Below, piece after piece: positions 8,082 through 14,606 of a stretch of 62,713 nt of DNA. The stretch is from JAUQQI01 sp042408785 (lineage in GTDB: Bacteria; Chloroflexota; Dehalococcoidia; JAUQQI01), in the NCBI GenBank assembly GCA_042408785.1, contig JBHOQU010000006.1, positions 1 to 62,713 of the forward strand. Direction: 5' to 3'. Within the stretch, counting starts at the first letter, position 1. The number at the start of each line of letters is the position of its first letter. Under the pieces are notes generated by a model. That model did not search any database. It was not told the origin of the DNA and was given only the letters and a program-made list of their open reading frames with translations. Both the position numbers and the translations under genes were made by a program.

Positions 8082-10017
8082 CGTGACGATATGCGGGGAA
8101 TTTTTCCCGCAGGTCTACCCACCCTGCCAACCCTCCAGGTGGAGCCGCGGGGAGGAGGACCCGCTGGATACGGAGATGCGGCTTTTCTGCTCCTGCCTGC
8201 GGTGGGCGTTTAACCGGCTCCTGGAAGGCGTATCCCGGGACGAGATCAAGAAGCGTGGCCAGGAGCTCTTCGGGTTAAACTCCCGTTATGTGGACGACGC
8301 GCGGCTGAAAGCGCAGGCCCTGCTGGACTCCCAGAGGGAGCTGCTGGTGCTGGAGATTGAAGAGACGAAGGCAAAATTAGGCCGGGCCAGGAGGAAGCTC
8401 GGCATGGCCACGAAAAAGCTGGCGAGAGCCGAAAAGAAAGGCGCTGTCCCTGCCGAGCTGGAGAAGCTGCGCCTGGTAGTCAGGGGTCGCTCACTCCGCG
8501 TAGCCTCCCTGGAGAAGAGGCTGGCAGAGCTGGAGGCTTACCGCCAAAGGGGCACCATACCCAAGGTGGTCTTCGGCGGCCGGAAACTCTGGAAGAGGGT
8601 CTGCAAAGGCCGGGCCACGCGTGAGGAGTGGCGGGCAGCCCGCAAAAACCGGCTCTATGCCCGTGGGGACGAAACCAAAGGCGGCAACCCGAACATGAAG
8701 GTGTCCTTCCATGACGGAGAGTTCCGGCTGGCGGTGACCATCTCACACCTTTCGGAGCAGGTGGGCGAAGACAACCTGGGCCGCCCGAAGATGACGAAAG
8801 CTCCGAGGGTGGAAGGCAGGCTCTGGCTGCCGGAGAAGCACCGGGATTTGGTACGCACATGGCTGGCCATGAAGTTGCCCTATACGGTGGAGTTGATGCG
8901 CACTCCGGAGGGCCGCTATCTGGTCCACCTGACGCTGGATTTGGGCGAGGCGCCGGAGCCTGACTTTGCGGAGGGTTGCCTTGCTCTGGACACGAACCCC
9001 GACGGCGTGGCTTTGTGCCATGTTGGCGCCACAGGCCAGCCGGAGTCCTGGCCGGAGGGTTTCGGCGTCCCCTACCCGGGCAACCTGGGCAAGTACGAAG
9101 GGGAGTTTCAGCTCACCACCTACCCCAACGGCTTTCTCTGCATCAGGGTACCCGACCTGGCCTACGCTTCCGGCTTCCGGCGGGACTACCTGATAGGCGT
9201 CCTGGCCAGGGTAGTGGTGGACATAGCCTTCTTCCTGGGAAAGCCCGTAGCCCTGGAGGACTTGGGCTTCGGCAAGGACCGGCTGGATACCAACAAAAAG
9301 TTTAACCGCATGGCCTCCAACTTTCCCTTTGCCAGGATGGTAGAAGCCGTGTGCCGGAGGGCGGTTAAGGAAGGGGTGCCCTTCAGACTTGTGCCCGCCC
9401 GGCACACCTCCACCGTCGGGTACTGGAAGTACACGAGGCGCTACGCGGTCCCGGTGCACTGCGCGGCGGCGCTGGCCATCGGCCGCCGGGCGATGGGTTT
9501 TAGGGAGCGTGTTACGCGGGAACTCAAGCGACTTGTAGCCCAGGCCCAGAGGGTCAGTCCTGATAAGCCGGGGGAAGGAGAAGGGATGACCCGCAGGGTC
9601 AGGGCCGGTCTCTCGCGGCTGGAGGAGAAGCTTTCCGCGCACAACGGGCTTGCCGTGTGGCAGCAGGAGGCGTTTTACTCCGTCTGGTACGACCTCAGGC
9701 AGTTGGCCCTGGCCCTGCGGCGACCCCGTTTAGCCGGTGTCGGACAAACCGGTAGGCGTCCTAACAGGACGCGGGAGGCGGGAGCAATTCCCCGCCGGGA
9801 GGCCCACACGGCTCGGTGGAGGCCCAGAGCTTCCCCGCTCATGAGAGCGGCCCGTGCCGGCTGTGCCCTTCCGGCGCCGCACTCCCGTCCGGGTGGGACT
9901 CCCGGGCCGAGGCCCCCTGTCGCCCTGCCCCTCGGAGGGCAAATCAAACCGAAAGGAGGCGAAAGCCTGGTCTGGGGGCCGGCTCGACCGGGATTTCAAA
10001 ACGGTCGGGTTTTTTGA
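8050..10017 (+). CDS. tnpB: TnpB-type RNA-guided nuclease homologue (IS607-associated OrfB)
   Basis: TnpB proteins are RuvC-fold nucleases guided by an RNA made from the element's right end. The 655-codon frame is intact, unlike tnpA. Visible RuvC motifs are ALDTNPDGVAL (Asp314) and ALEDLGF (Glu403). The region where the zinc finger and third acid normally lie reads ARHTSTVGYWKY then VHCAAALAIGRR, with no CxxC pairs and no ADxNAA motif, so the third catalytic position is altered or relocated. An N-terminal coiled region (about residues 95-165) is Lys/Glu-rich. Residues after about 560 are Pro/Arg-rich and probably just the guide-RNA region read as protein. The ATG at 8050 is tentative. Confidence 0.85.
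   Translation: MRKRDARKKFSVTICGEFFPQVYPPCQPSRWSRGEEDPLDTEMRLFCSCLRWAFNRLLEGVSRDEIKKRGQELFGLNSRYVDDARLKAQALLDSQRELLVLEIEETKAKLGRARRKLGMATKKLARAEKKGAVPAELEKLRLVVRGRSLRVASLEKRLAELEAYRQRGTIPKVVFGGRKLWKRVCKGRATREEWRAARKNRLYARGDETKGGNPNMKVSFHDGEFRLAVTISHLSEQVGEDNLGRPKMTKAPRVEGRLWLPEKHRDLVRTWLAMKLPYTVELMRTPEGRYLVHLTLDLGEAPEPDFAEGCLALDTNPDGVALCHVGATGQPESWPEGFGVPYPGNLGKYEGEFQLTTYPNGFLCIRVPDLAYASGFRRDYLIGVLARVVVDIAFFLGKPVALEDLGFGKDRLDTNKKFNRMASNFPFARMVEAVCRRAVKEGVPFRLVPARHTSTVGYWKYTRRYAVPVHCAAALAIGRRAMGFRERVTRELKRLVAQAQRVSPDKPGEGEGMTRRVRAGLSRLEEKLSAHNGLAVWQQEAFYSVWYDLRQLALALRRPRLAGVGQTGRRPNRTREAGAIPRREAHTARWRPRASPLMRAARAGCALPAPHSRPGGTPGPRPPVALPLGGQIKPKGGESLVWGPARPGFQNGRVF
9720..10015 (+). ncRNA. Candidate omega-RNA (guide RNA scaffold) region of the TnpB element
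   Basis: The 3' end of tnpB and the sequence after it form a chain of GC-rich potential hairpins, for example the paired GGGAGTCCCACCCG-type arms around 9885-9925. The protein reading here is low-complexity. In known TnpB elements the guide RNA scaffold comes from exactly this place. The boundaries and fold are inferred, not computed. Confidence 0.5.
9983..10015 (+). terminator. Rho-independent terminator just upstream of sufS
   Basis: An 8-bp stem (CTCGACCG / CGGTCGGG, one G-T pair, 11-base loop) is followed by six T residues. It would stop transcription arriving from tnpB, or from sufCBD through the element, 16 bases before the sufS start codon. Confidence 0.75.
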
Positions 10018-10030
10018 ACCAGGTTAAGAA

Positions 10031-11266
10031 ATGCTGGACGTTGAGGCTGTTCGCCGGGATTTCCCCATTCTCCAGCGGACCGTCCGCAACGGCAAGCGGC
10101 TGGTCTACCTGGACAATGCGGCCACGTCCCAGAAGCCCCGGGCCGTCATCGAGGCCCTTAAACATTACTACGAGTATTACAACGCCAACGTCCACCGGGG
10201 CGTTCACACCCTCGCCGAAGAGGCCACCGAGGCCTACGAGGGCGCCCGGGCCAAGGTGGCCAGGTTCATCAACGCCCCGAGCCCCCGGTCCGTGGTCTTC
10301 GTCCGGAACACCACCGAGGCCATAAACCTGGTGGCCTACGCCTACGCCCGCCGGGAGCTGAAGCCCGGCGACGAGATCCTCCTCTCCATCATGGAGCACC
10401 ACAGTAACCTGGTGCCCTGGCAGCTGGTGGCCCAGGAGACGGGGGCCGAGCTTAAATTTTTAGACATTACCGAGGACCATCGCCTCGACCTCTCCCAGCT
10501 GGACCGGCTTCTCAGCCGGCGGACCCGGGTCGTGGCCCTGACCCTCATGTCCAACGTCCTGGGGACCATCAACCCCATCAAGGAGATCGCCCGGGCCGCC
10601 CACGACGTGGGGGCGGTGATGGTGGTGGACGCCGCCCAGGCGGCCCCCCACATGCCCATCGACGTCCAGCACTTGGACGCCGACTTTCTGGCCTTCTCCG
10701 GCCACAAGATGTGCGGGCCCACCGGCATCGGGGCCCTCTACGGCAAGCCGGAGCTTTTGGAGCGGATGGGTCCCTTCATGGGCGGGGGCAGCATGATCCG
10801 GGACGTCCACCTGACCTACTCCGAATGGAACGAGGTGCCCTGGAAGTTCGAGGCCGGAACCCCGAACATCGGGGATGCGGTGGCCTTCGGGGTGGCGGTG
10901 GACTACCTGCAGGGGCTGGGGATGGAGAACGTCCGCCGTCACGAGAAGGAGCTTCTGGCCTACGCCCTCCGGCGGGTGGCCGAGGTGGCGGGCCTGGAAG
11001 TTTACGGCCCGAAGGACCCGGAAGTCCAGGGCGGGATCATCTCCTTTAACTACCTGGGGGTGCACCCCCACGACGTCGGAACCGTGCTAGACTCAGAAGG
11101 GGTGGCCGTCCGGGCCGGGCACCACTGCGCCAAGCCGCTGATGCGCCGGCTCGGGGTTGTGGCCACGGCCCGGGCAAGCTTTTATATTTACAATACTAAA
11201 GAGGAGGTTGACGCCTTTATCGAGGCGCTGGCAAAGGTGAGGGAGATTTTCAGCCGTGTCCCTTGA
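10031..11266 (+). CDS. sufS: Cysteine desulfurase SufS
   Basis: SufS is a PLP enzyme that takes sulfur from cysteine and passes it via SufU to the SufB scaffold. The 411-residue product has the PLP lysine in FSGHKMCGP (K226) and the active-site cysteine in RAGHHCAKPLM (C366) with the short loop of group II desulfurases. The start has only a weak AGG site. The gene lies right after the element's terminator, and no convincing promoter is visible between that terminator and the start. It overlaps sufU by 11 bases, indicating tight coupling. Confidence 0.96.
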   Translation: MLDVEAVRRDFPILQRTVRNGKRLVYLDNAATSQKPRAVIEALKHYYEYYNANVHRGVHTLAEEATEAYEGARAKVARFINAPSPRSVVFVRNTTEAINLVAYAYARRELKPGDEILLSIMEHHSNLVPWQLVAQETGAELKFLDITEDHRLDLSQLDRLLSRRTRVVALTLMSNVLGTINPIKEIARAAHDVGAVMVVDAAQAAPHMPIDVQHLDADFLAFSGHKMCGPTGIGALYGKPELLERMGPFMGGGSMIRDVHLTYSEWNEVPWKFEAGTPNIGDAVAFGVAVDYLQGLGMENVRRHEKELLAYALRRVAEVAGLEVYGPKDPEVQGGIISFNYLGVHPHDVGTVLDSEGVAVRAGHHCAKPLMRRLGVVATARASFYIYNTKEEVDAFIEALAKVREIFSRVP

Positions 11267-11717
11267 CGAGCTTTACCGGGAGATAATCCTGGACCACTAC
11301 AAAAATCCCCGCAACCGGGGCCGGATCCCCGACCCCAGCGCCACCGCCGGGGCCTACAACCCCCTCTGCGGCGACGAGGTCGACCTTTACCTCAAGATTG
11401 AGGGCGAACGGATCGTGGACATCCGGTTCGAGGGCCGGGGCTGTTCTATAAGCCAGTCGTCGGCATCGATGCTTACGGAAGCGGTCAAAAACAAGACCCT
11501 TACGGACGCCGAGGCCCTGGCCGACCAGGTGCGGGGGATGCTCCTGGGGGAGCGAGAGCCCGCCCCGGACCTGGGGGACCTGGAGGCCCTCCAGGGGGTT
11601 AAGAAATTCCCGGTCCGAATCAAATGCGCGATATTGAGCTGGAACACCCTTAAGGACGCCCTGGCCGGCTACCGGGCCGGGATCGGCCGGGGCGAAGTTA
11701 AGGTCGTCACCGAATAG
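11256..11717 (+). CDS. sufU: Zinc-dependent sulfur-transfer protein SufU
   Basis: SufU accepts persulfide sulfur from SufS. The 153-residue product has the expected zinc ligands: NPLCGD (C38, D40), GRGCSIS (C63) and IKCAILSW (C124). It also has the insertion between the second and third cysteines that separates SufU from the IscU scaffold. It starts at GTG within the end of sufS and is followed 22 bases later by a DUF59 gene. Confidence 0.95.
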   Translation: MSLDELYREIILDHYKNPRNRGRIPDPSATAGAYNPLCGDEVDLYLKIEGERIVDIRFEGRGCSISQSSASMLTEAVKNKTLTDAEALADQVRGMLLGEREPAPDLGDLEALQGVKKFPVRIKCAILSWNTLKDALAGYRAGIGRGEVKVVTE

Positions 11718-11739
11718 GGACTCCCCGAAGGAGGAAACC

Positions 11740-12090
11740 ATGACAGAGCCGACAAGGGAAGAACTCATCGAAGTCATCCGGGCCCAGCTTCAGGATGTCT
11801 ACGACCCGGAACTGGGGTTCAGCGTCATCGAGCTGGGCCTGGTGTACGACATCCAGGTCAACGACGGCGTCGCCGAGATCACCATGACGCTGACGACCCC
11901 CTTCTGCCCGTACGGCCCGGCGCTCATCGAGCAGGCGCGGCTGAAGGTCCTGGAGATCCCCGAAATCAACGAGGTGAAGGTCAACATCACCTTCGACCCG
12001 CCCTGGGACCCCAGGGTCCACGCCAGCGACGACGTGAAACTGCTCCTGGGCCTCACGGGCGTCAGCAGCTTCCTGAGCGGCGGCGACTGA
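11740..12090 (+). CDS. MIP18/DUF59-family Fe-S assembly factor (SufT-like)
   Basis: This 116-residue protein belongs to the MIP18 (DUF59) family, which works in Fe-S cluster maturation and is often encoded with suf genes as sufT. The family motifs YDPELGFSVIELGLVYDI and the conserved cysteine in LTTPFCPYGP are present. A strong site (GAAGGAGGAAACC) precedes the ATG. It closes the suf cluster. The name sufT is plausible but is used for several architectures, so I leave the symbol empty. Confidence 0.9.
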   Translation: MTEPTREELIEVIRAQLQDVYDPELGFSVIELGLVYDIQVNDGVAEITMTLTTPFCPYGPALIEQARLKVLEIPEINEVKVNITFDPPWDPRVHASDDVKLLLGLTGVSSFLSGGD

Positions 12091-12130
12091 GCCGGGCCTC
12101 GCTCCACTAGAAGCCCCAGCCCATCGGTCG

Positions 12131-13141
12131 ATGCTTGCCGCCAGGCTCCACGGGCCCGGCGACCTCCGCGTCGAAGATGTTCCACGCCCGGAGCCGGGGC
12201 CCGGCGAGGTGCTGATCCGGGTCGACCGGGCCCTCACCTGCACCACCGACCTGAAAATTTTCCGGCAGGGCACCCACCCCGCCCTGGGGCCCCTGCCGTC
12301 CCTTTTCGGCCACGAGCTGGCGGGCGAGGTGGCGGCGGTAGGCGACGGGGTGAAGAGCCCGGTTGTGGGCCAGCGGGTGGCGGTGGGAAATTCCGCCCCC
12401 TGCGGCCGGTGCCCTTACTGCCGCCGGGCCGAGTTCAGCCTCTGCGCCCGGCCGGTTTTCTTTTTCGGGGCCTTCGCCCAGTATGCCCTAATCCCGGCTC
12501 CCATCGTCGAAACTAACGTTTACCCCATCCCGCCGGACCTTCCGACCGCCCACGCCGCCCTGGTCGAGCCCCTAGCCTGCGCCCTGCGGGCCGTCGAGGC
12601 GGCAGGGGTGGGGTGGGGAACGGGCGTCCTCATCCTGGGCGGCGGACCCCTGGGGCTGATGCTGGCCCGCACCGCCAAACTCCGAGGCGCCAGGGTGGCC
12701 CTAGTCGACCGCCACCCCGAACGGCTGGCCGTGGCCCGCCGGCTCGGGGCCGACCTTACCCTGCCCGCCGCCCCGGCCTCCCAGGCCTTCGGCGACGGGC
12801 CCGACGTGGTTTTCGAGGCCGTGGGCCGACCCGAGGCCTGGGAGGAGGCGGCCCGGGTCGTTCGGCCGGGCGGACTGGTCATCCTCTTCGGGGGGTGCCC
12901 ACCCGGAACCCGGGCCTGCTTCGACACCGGCCGGGTTCACTACCAGGAGCTGACCCTCCGGGGCGTCTTTCACCACCACCCGACCCACATCCGGACCGCC
13001 CTCGGGCTGCTGGCCGGGGGGGCGGTCCCGGCCGAAGCCTTCATCTCCGGCGAGGTTCCCCTCAGCCGCCTGGGCGAAGCCCTGGAGCTGATGGCCGCCC
13101 GCCGGGGGCTGAAATACGCGGTGAACCCCTGGGCCGACTGA
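12131..13141 (+). CDS. Zinc-dependent medium-chain dehydrogenase, substrate unknown
   Basis: This 336-residue protein is an MDR-superfamily NAD(P)-dependent alcohol/polyol dehydrogenase. The catalytic-zinc region TCTTDLKIF and GHELAGEVAAVGDG, the structural-zinc cysteines CGRCPYCRRAEFSLC, the VEPLACAL glutamate and the nucleotide motif LGGGPLGLM are all visible. The usual CGICG(S/T)D is changed to LTCTTD, keeping the ligand cysteine. It lies 40 bases after the suf cluster without a clear ribosome site, and one base before a second MDR gene, so the two probably form a pair acting on related sugars or alcohols. The substrate is not recognisable. Confidence 0.85.
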   Translation: MLAARLHGPGDLRVEDVPRPEPGPGEVLIRVDRALTCTTDLKIFRQGTHPALGPLPSLFGHELAGEVAAVGDGVKSPVVGQRVAVGNSAPCGRCPYCRRAEFSLCARPVFFFGAFAQYALIPAPIVETNVYPIPPDLPTAHAALVEPLACALRAVEAAGVGWGTGVLILGGGPLGLMLARTAKLRGARVALVDRHPERLAVARRLGADLTLPAAPASQAFGDGPDVVFEAVGRPEAWEEAARVVRPGGLVILFGGCPPGTRACFDTGRVHYQELTLRGVFHHHPTHIRTALGLLAGGAVPAEAFISGEVPLSRLGEALELMAARRGLKYAVNPWAD

Positions 13142-13142
13142 G

Positions 13143-14186
13143 ATGAGCCTGCCCGAGAAGATGCGGGCCGCCCGCTACTACGGCCCCGAGGACGTCCGGG
13201 TCGAAGAGATGCCCGTCCCCGTCCCGGGGCCCGGGGAAGTGGTGGTCCGGGTCCGGGCCTGCGGCATCTGCGGCAGCGACGTCATGGACTGGTACCTGAA
13301 GCCCCGGGCGCCCCTGGTGCCCGGCCACGAGCCGGCCGGGGAGGTGGCGGCGGTGGGCCCCGGGGTGGAAAAGTTTCGCCCGGGCGACCGGGTCTTCGTC
13401 CACCACCACGTGCCCTGCTTCGCCTGCCACTACTGCCGCCGCGGCCACCACACCCTCTGCCCTACCTTCCACCAGACCCGCATCGAGCCGGGGGGATTCG
13501 CCGAGTACGTCCGGGTGCCGGCTACGCACGTGGAGAAGGACCTCTGGAAGCTCCCGGAGGGCCTCACCTACGAGGAGGCCACCCTCGTCGAGCCCTTGGC
13601 CTGCGCCCTCCGGGCCTGGGGGCGGCTTCGGGTCTTCCCCGACGATACGGCGGCCATTATCGGCTGCGGCATCTCGGGCCTGCTCCTGATGATGGCCGGG
13701 AGGCTGCACCCCGTCGGGCGCATCTTCGGGGTCGACCCATTAGAGTCCCGGCGGCGGGCGGCCCGGGAGGCCGGGGCGGCCGATGCCTTCCCCCCTGAGG
13801 AGGCTCCCCGGGCCCTCCGGGCCCGGAACGGCGGCCGCGGGGCCGACCTGGTTCTGGTGGCCGCCGGAAACCTGGCCGCGGTGGAGCTGGCCTTCGACCT
13901 GGTGGAGCCCGGGGGAACGGTCCTGCTTTACGCCCCCACGCCCCCCGAGGCGGAGCTGAAGGTTCGACCCAACCGGCTCTTCTTCCAGGAGGTCACCGTC
14001 GTGGCCTCCTATTCGGCCACGCCCCTGGAGACCGGCCCGGCCCTGGGGCTCATCGCCGCCGGCCGCATTCCCGCCGGCCGCCTCCTCACCCACCGCCTCC
14101 CCCTCGACCGGGCAGCCGAGGGCCTGCGCCTGGTCCGGCAGGCCACCGAGTCCCTTAAGGTTGTGATCCTGCCCGACCAGGGTTAG
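13143..14186 (+). CDS. Zinc-dependent medium-chain dehydrogenase (sorbitol/threonine dehydrogenase-like)
   Basis: This 347-residue MDR enzyme has the full zinc set: CGICGSDVMDWY, GHEPAGEVAAVGPG, structural cysteines CFACHYCRRGHHTLC and VEPLACALRAWG. The dinucleotide-binding part (IIGCGISGLLLMM) follows at about residue 175. It begins one base after the stop of the preceding dehydrogenase, pointing to a two-gene unit. Its stop codon interlocks with that of the convergent merR gene by four bases. The substrate is unknown; polyol or amino-alcohol dehydrogenases are the closest impression. Confidence 0.87.
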   Translation: MSLPEKMRAARYYGPEDVRVEEMPVPVPGPGEVVVRVRACGICGSDVMDWYLKPRAPLVPGHEPAGEVAAVGPGVEKFRPGDRVFVHHHVPCFACHYCRRGHHTLCPTFHQTRIEPGGFAEYVRVPATHVEKDLWKLPEGLTYEEATLVEPLACALRAWGRLRVFPDDTAAIIGCGISGLLLMMAGRLHPVGRIFGVDPLESRRRAAREAGAADAFPPEEAPRALRARNGGRGADLVLVAAGNLAAVELAFDLVEPGGTVLLYAPTPPEAELKVRPNRLFFQEVTVVASYSATPLETGPALGLIAAGRIPAGRLLTHRLPLDRAAEGLRLVRQATESLKVVILPDQG

Positions 14187-14584
14187 CCCCGCCCGTCGGC
14201 CCTGCCTGACTCCAGGATGCCGCAGACACCCCCGGACCCGGCGGCCCTGGCGCCCCGCCGCCACAGGGCCCGGAGCCGGCGCCGCAAGGCCCGCAGCTCC
14301 CGAAGCTGCCGGTCGATGGCGCCCAGCAGGCACAGGACGTGGTCGCACGGGGCCTGTCCGGCCTGGCGCAGTTCCAGCGCCTGGCGGACCTCGGCCAGGC
14401 TGAGGCCGAGGGCCCGGGCCCGGCGGATAAACCGGAGCCGGCCCGGGTCTTCGGGGCCGTAAAGCCGGTAGCCCGCCGGGCTGCGCCTGGGCGGCGGCAG
14501 GCCGATGGCCTCATAGTAGCGGAAGGTCCGGGGGTTAACCCCGGCCCTGGCGGCAAGTTCGCCGATGGTATGCCCGTAACCCAT
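14183..14584 (-). CDS. MerR-family metal-responsive regulator
   Basis: A 133-residue MerR regulator: helix-turn-helix TIGELAARAGVNPRTFRYYE, wing, then a dimerisation helix. Cysteines at 80 and 85 (APCDHVLC) and 121 (GGVCGILE) would form the metal site. A cysteine near position 80 is typical of sensors of divalent metals (ZntR/CadR/PbrR/MerR) and is absent in copper-sensing CueR. It lies 22 bases downstream of the P-type ATPase gene on the same strand, so it is probably co-transcribed from the MerR-type promoter upstream of the ATPase and autoregulated. Confidence 0.88.
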   Translation of the reverse strand: MGYGHTIGELAARAGVNPRTFRYYEAIGLPPPRRSPAGYRLYGPEDPGRLRFIRRARALGLSLAEVRQALELRQAGQAPCDHVLCLLGAIDRQLRELRALRRRLRALWRRGARAAGSGGVCGILESGRADGRG

Positions 14585-14606
14585 GGGTCCAAAGGGGAAA
14601 AGGGGA

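Larger units (their letters stand above)
7490..10016 (+). mobile_element. IS607-type element (decayed tnpA, full-length tnpB) inside the suf locus
   Basis: A serine-recombinase remnant followed by an overlapping TnpB frame is the IS607-family layout. The element sits between the Rieske ferredoxin and sufS, so it divides what would otherwise be one suf operon. The exact ends could not be fixed from a single sequence. The left end lies somewhere in 7470-7547, and the right end lies after the conserved-looking tail near 9960-10016. Confidence 0.85.
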
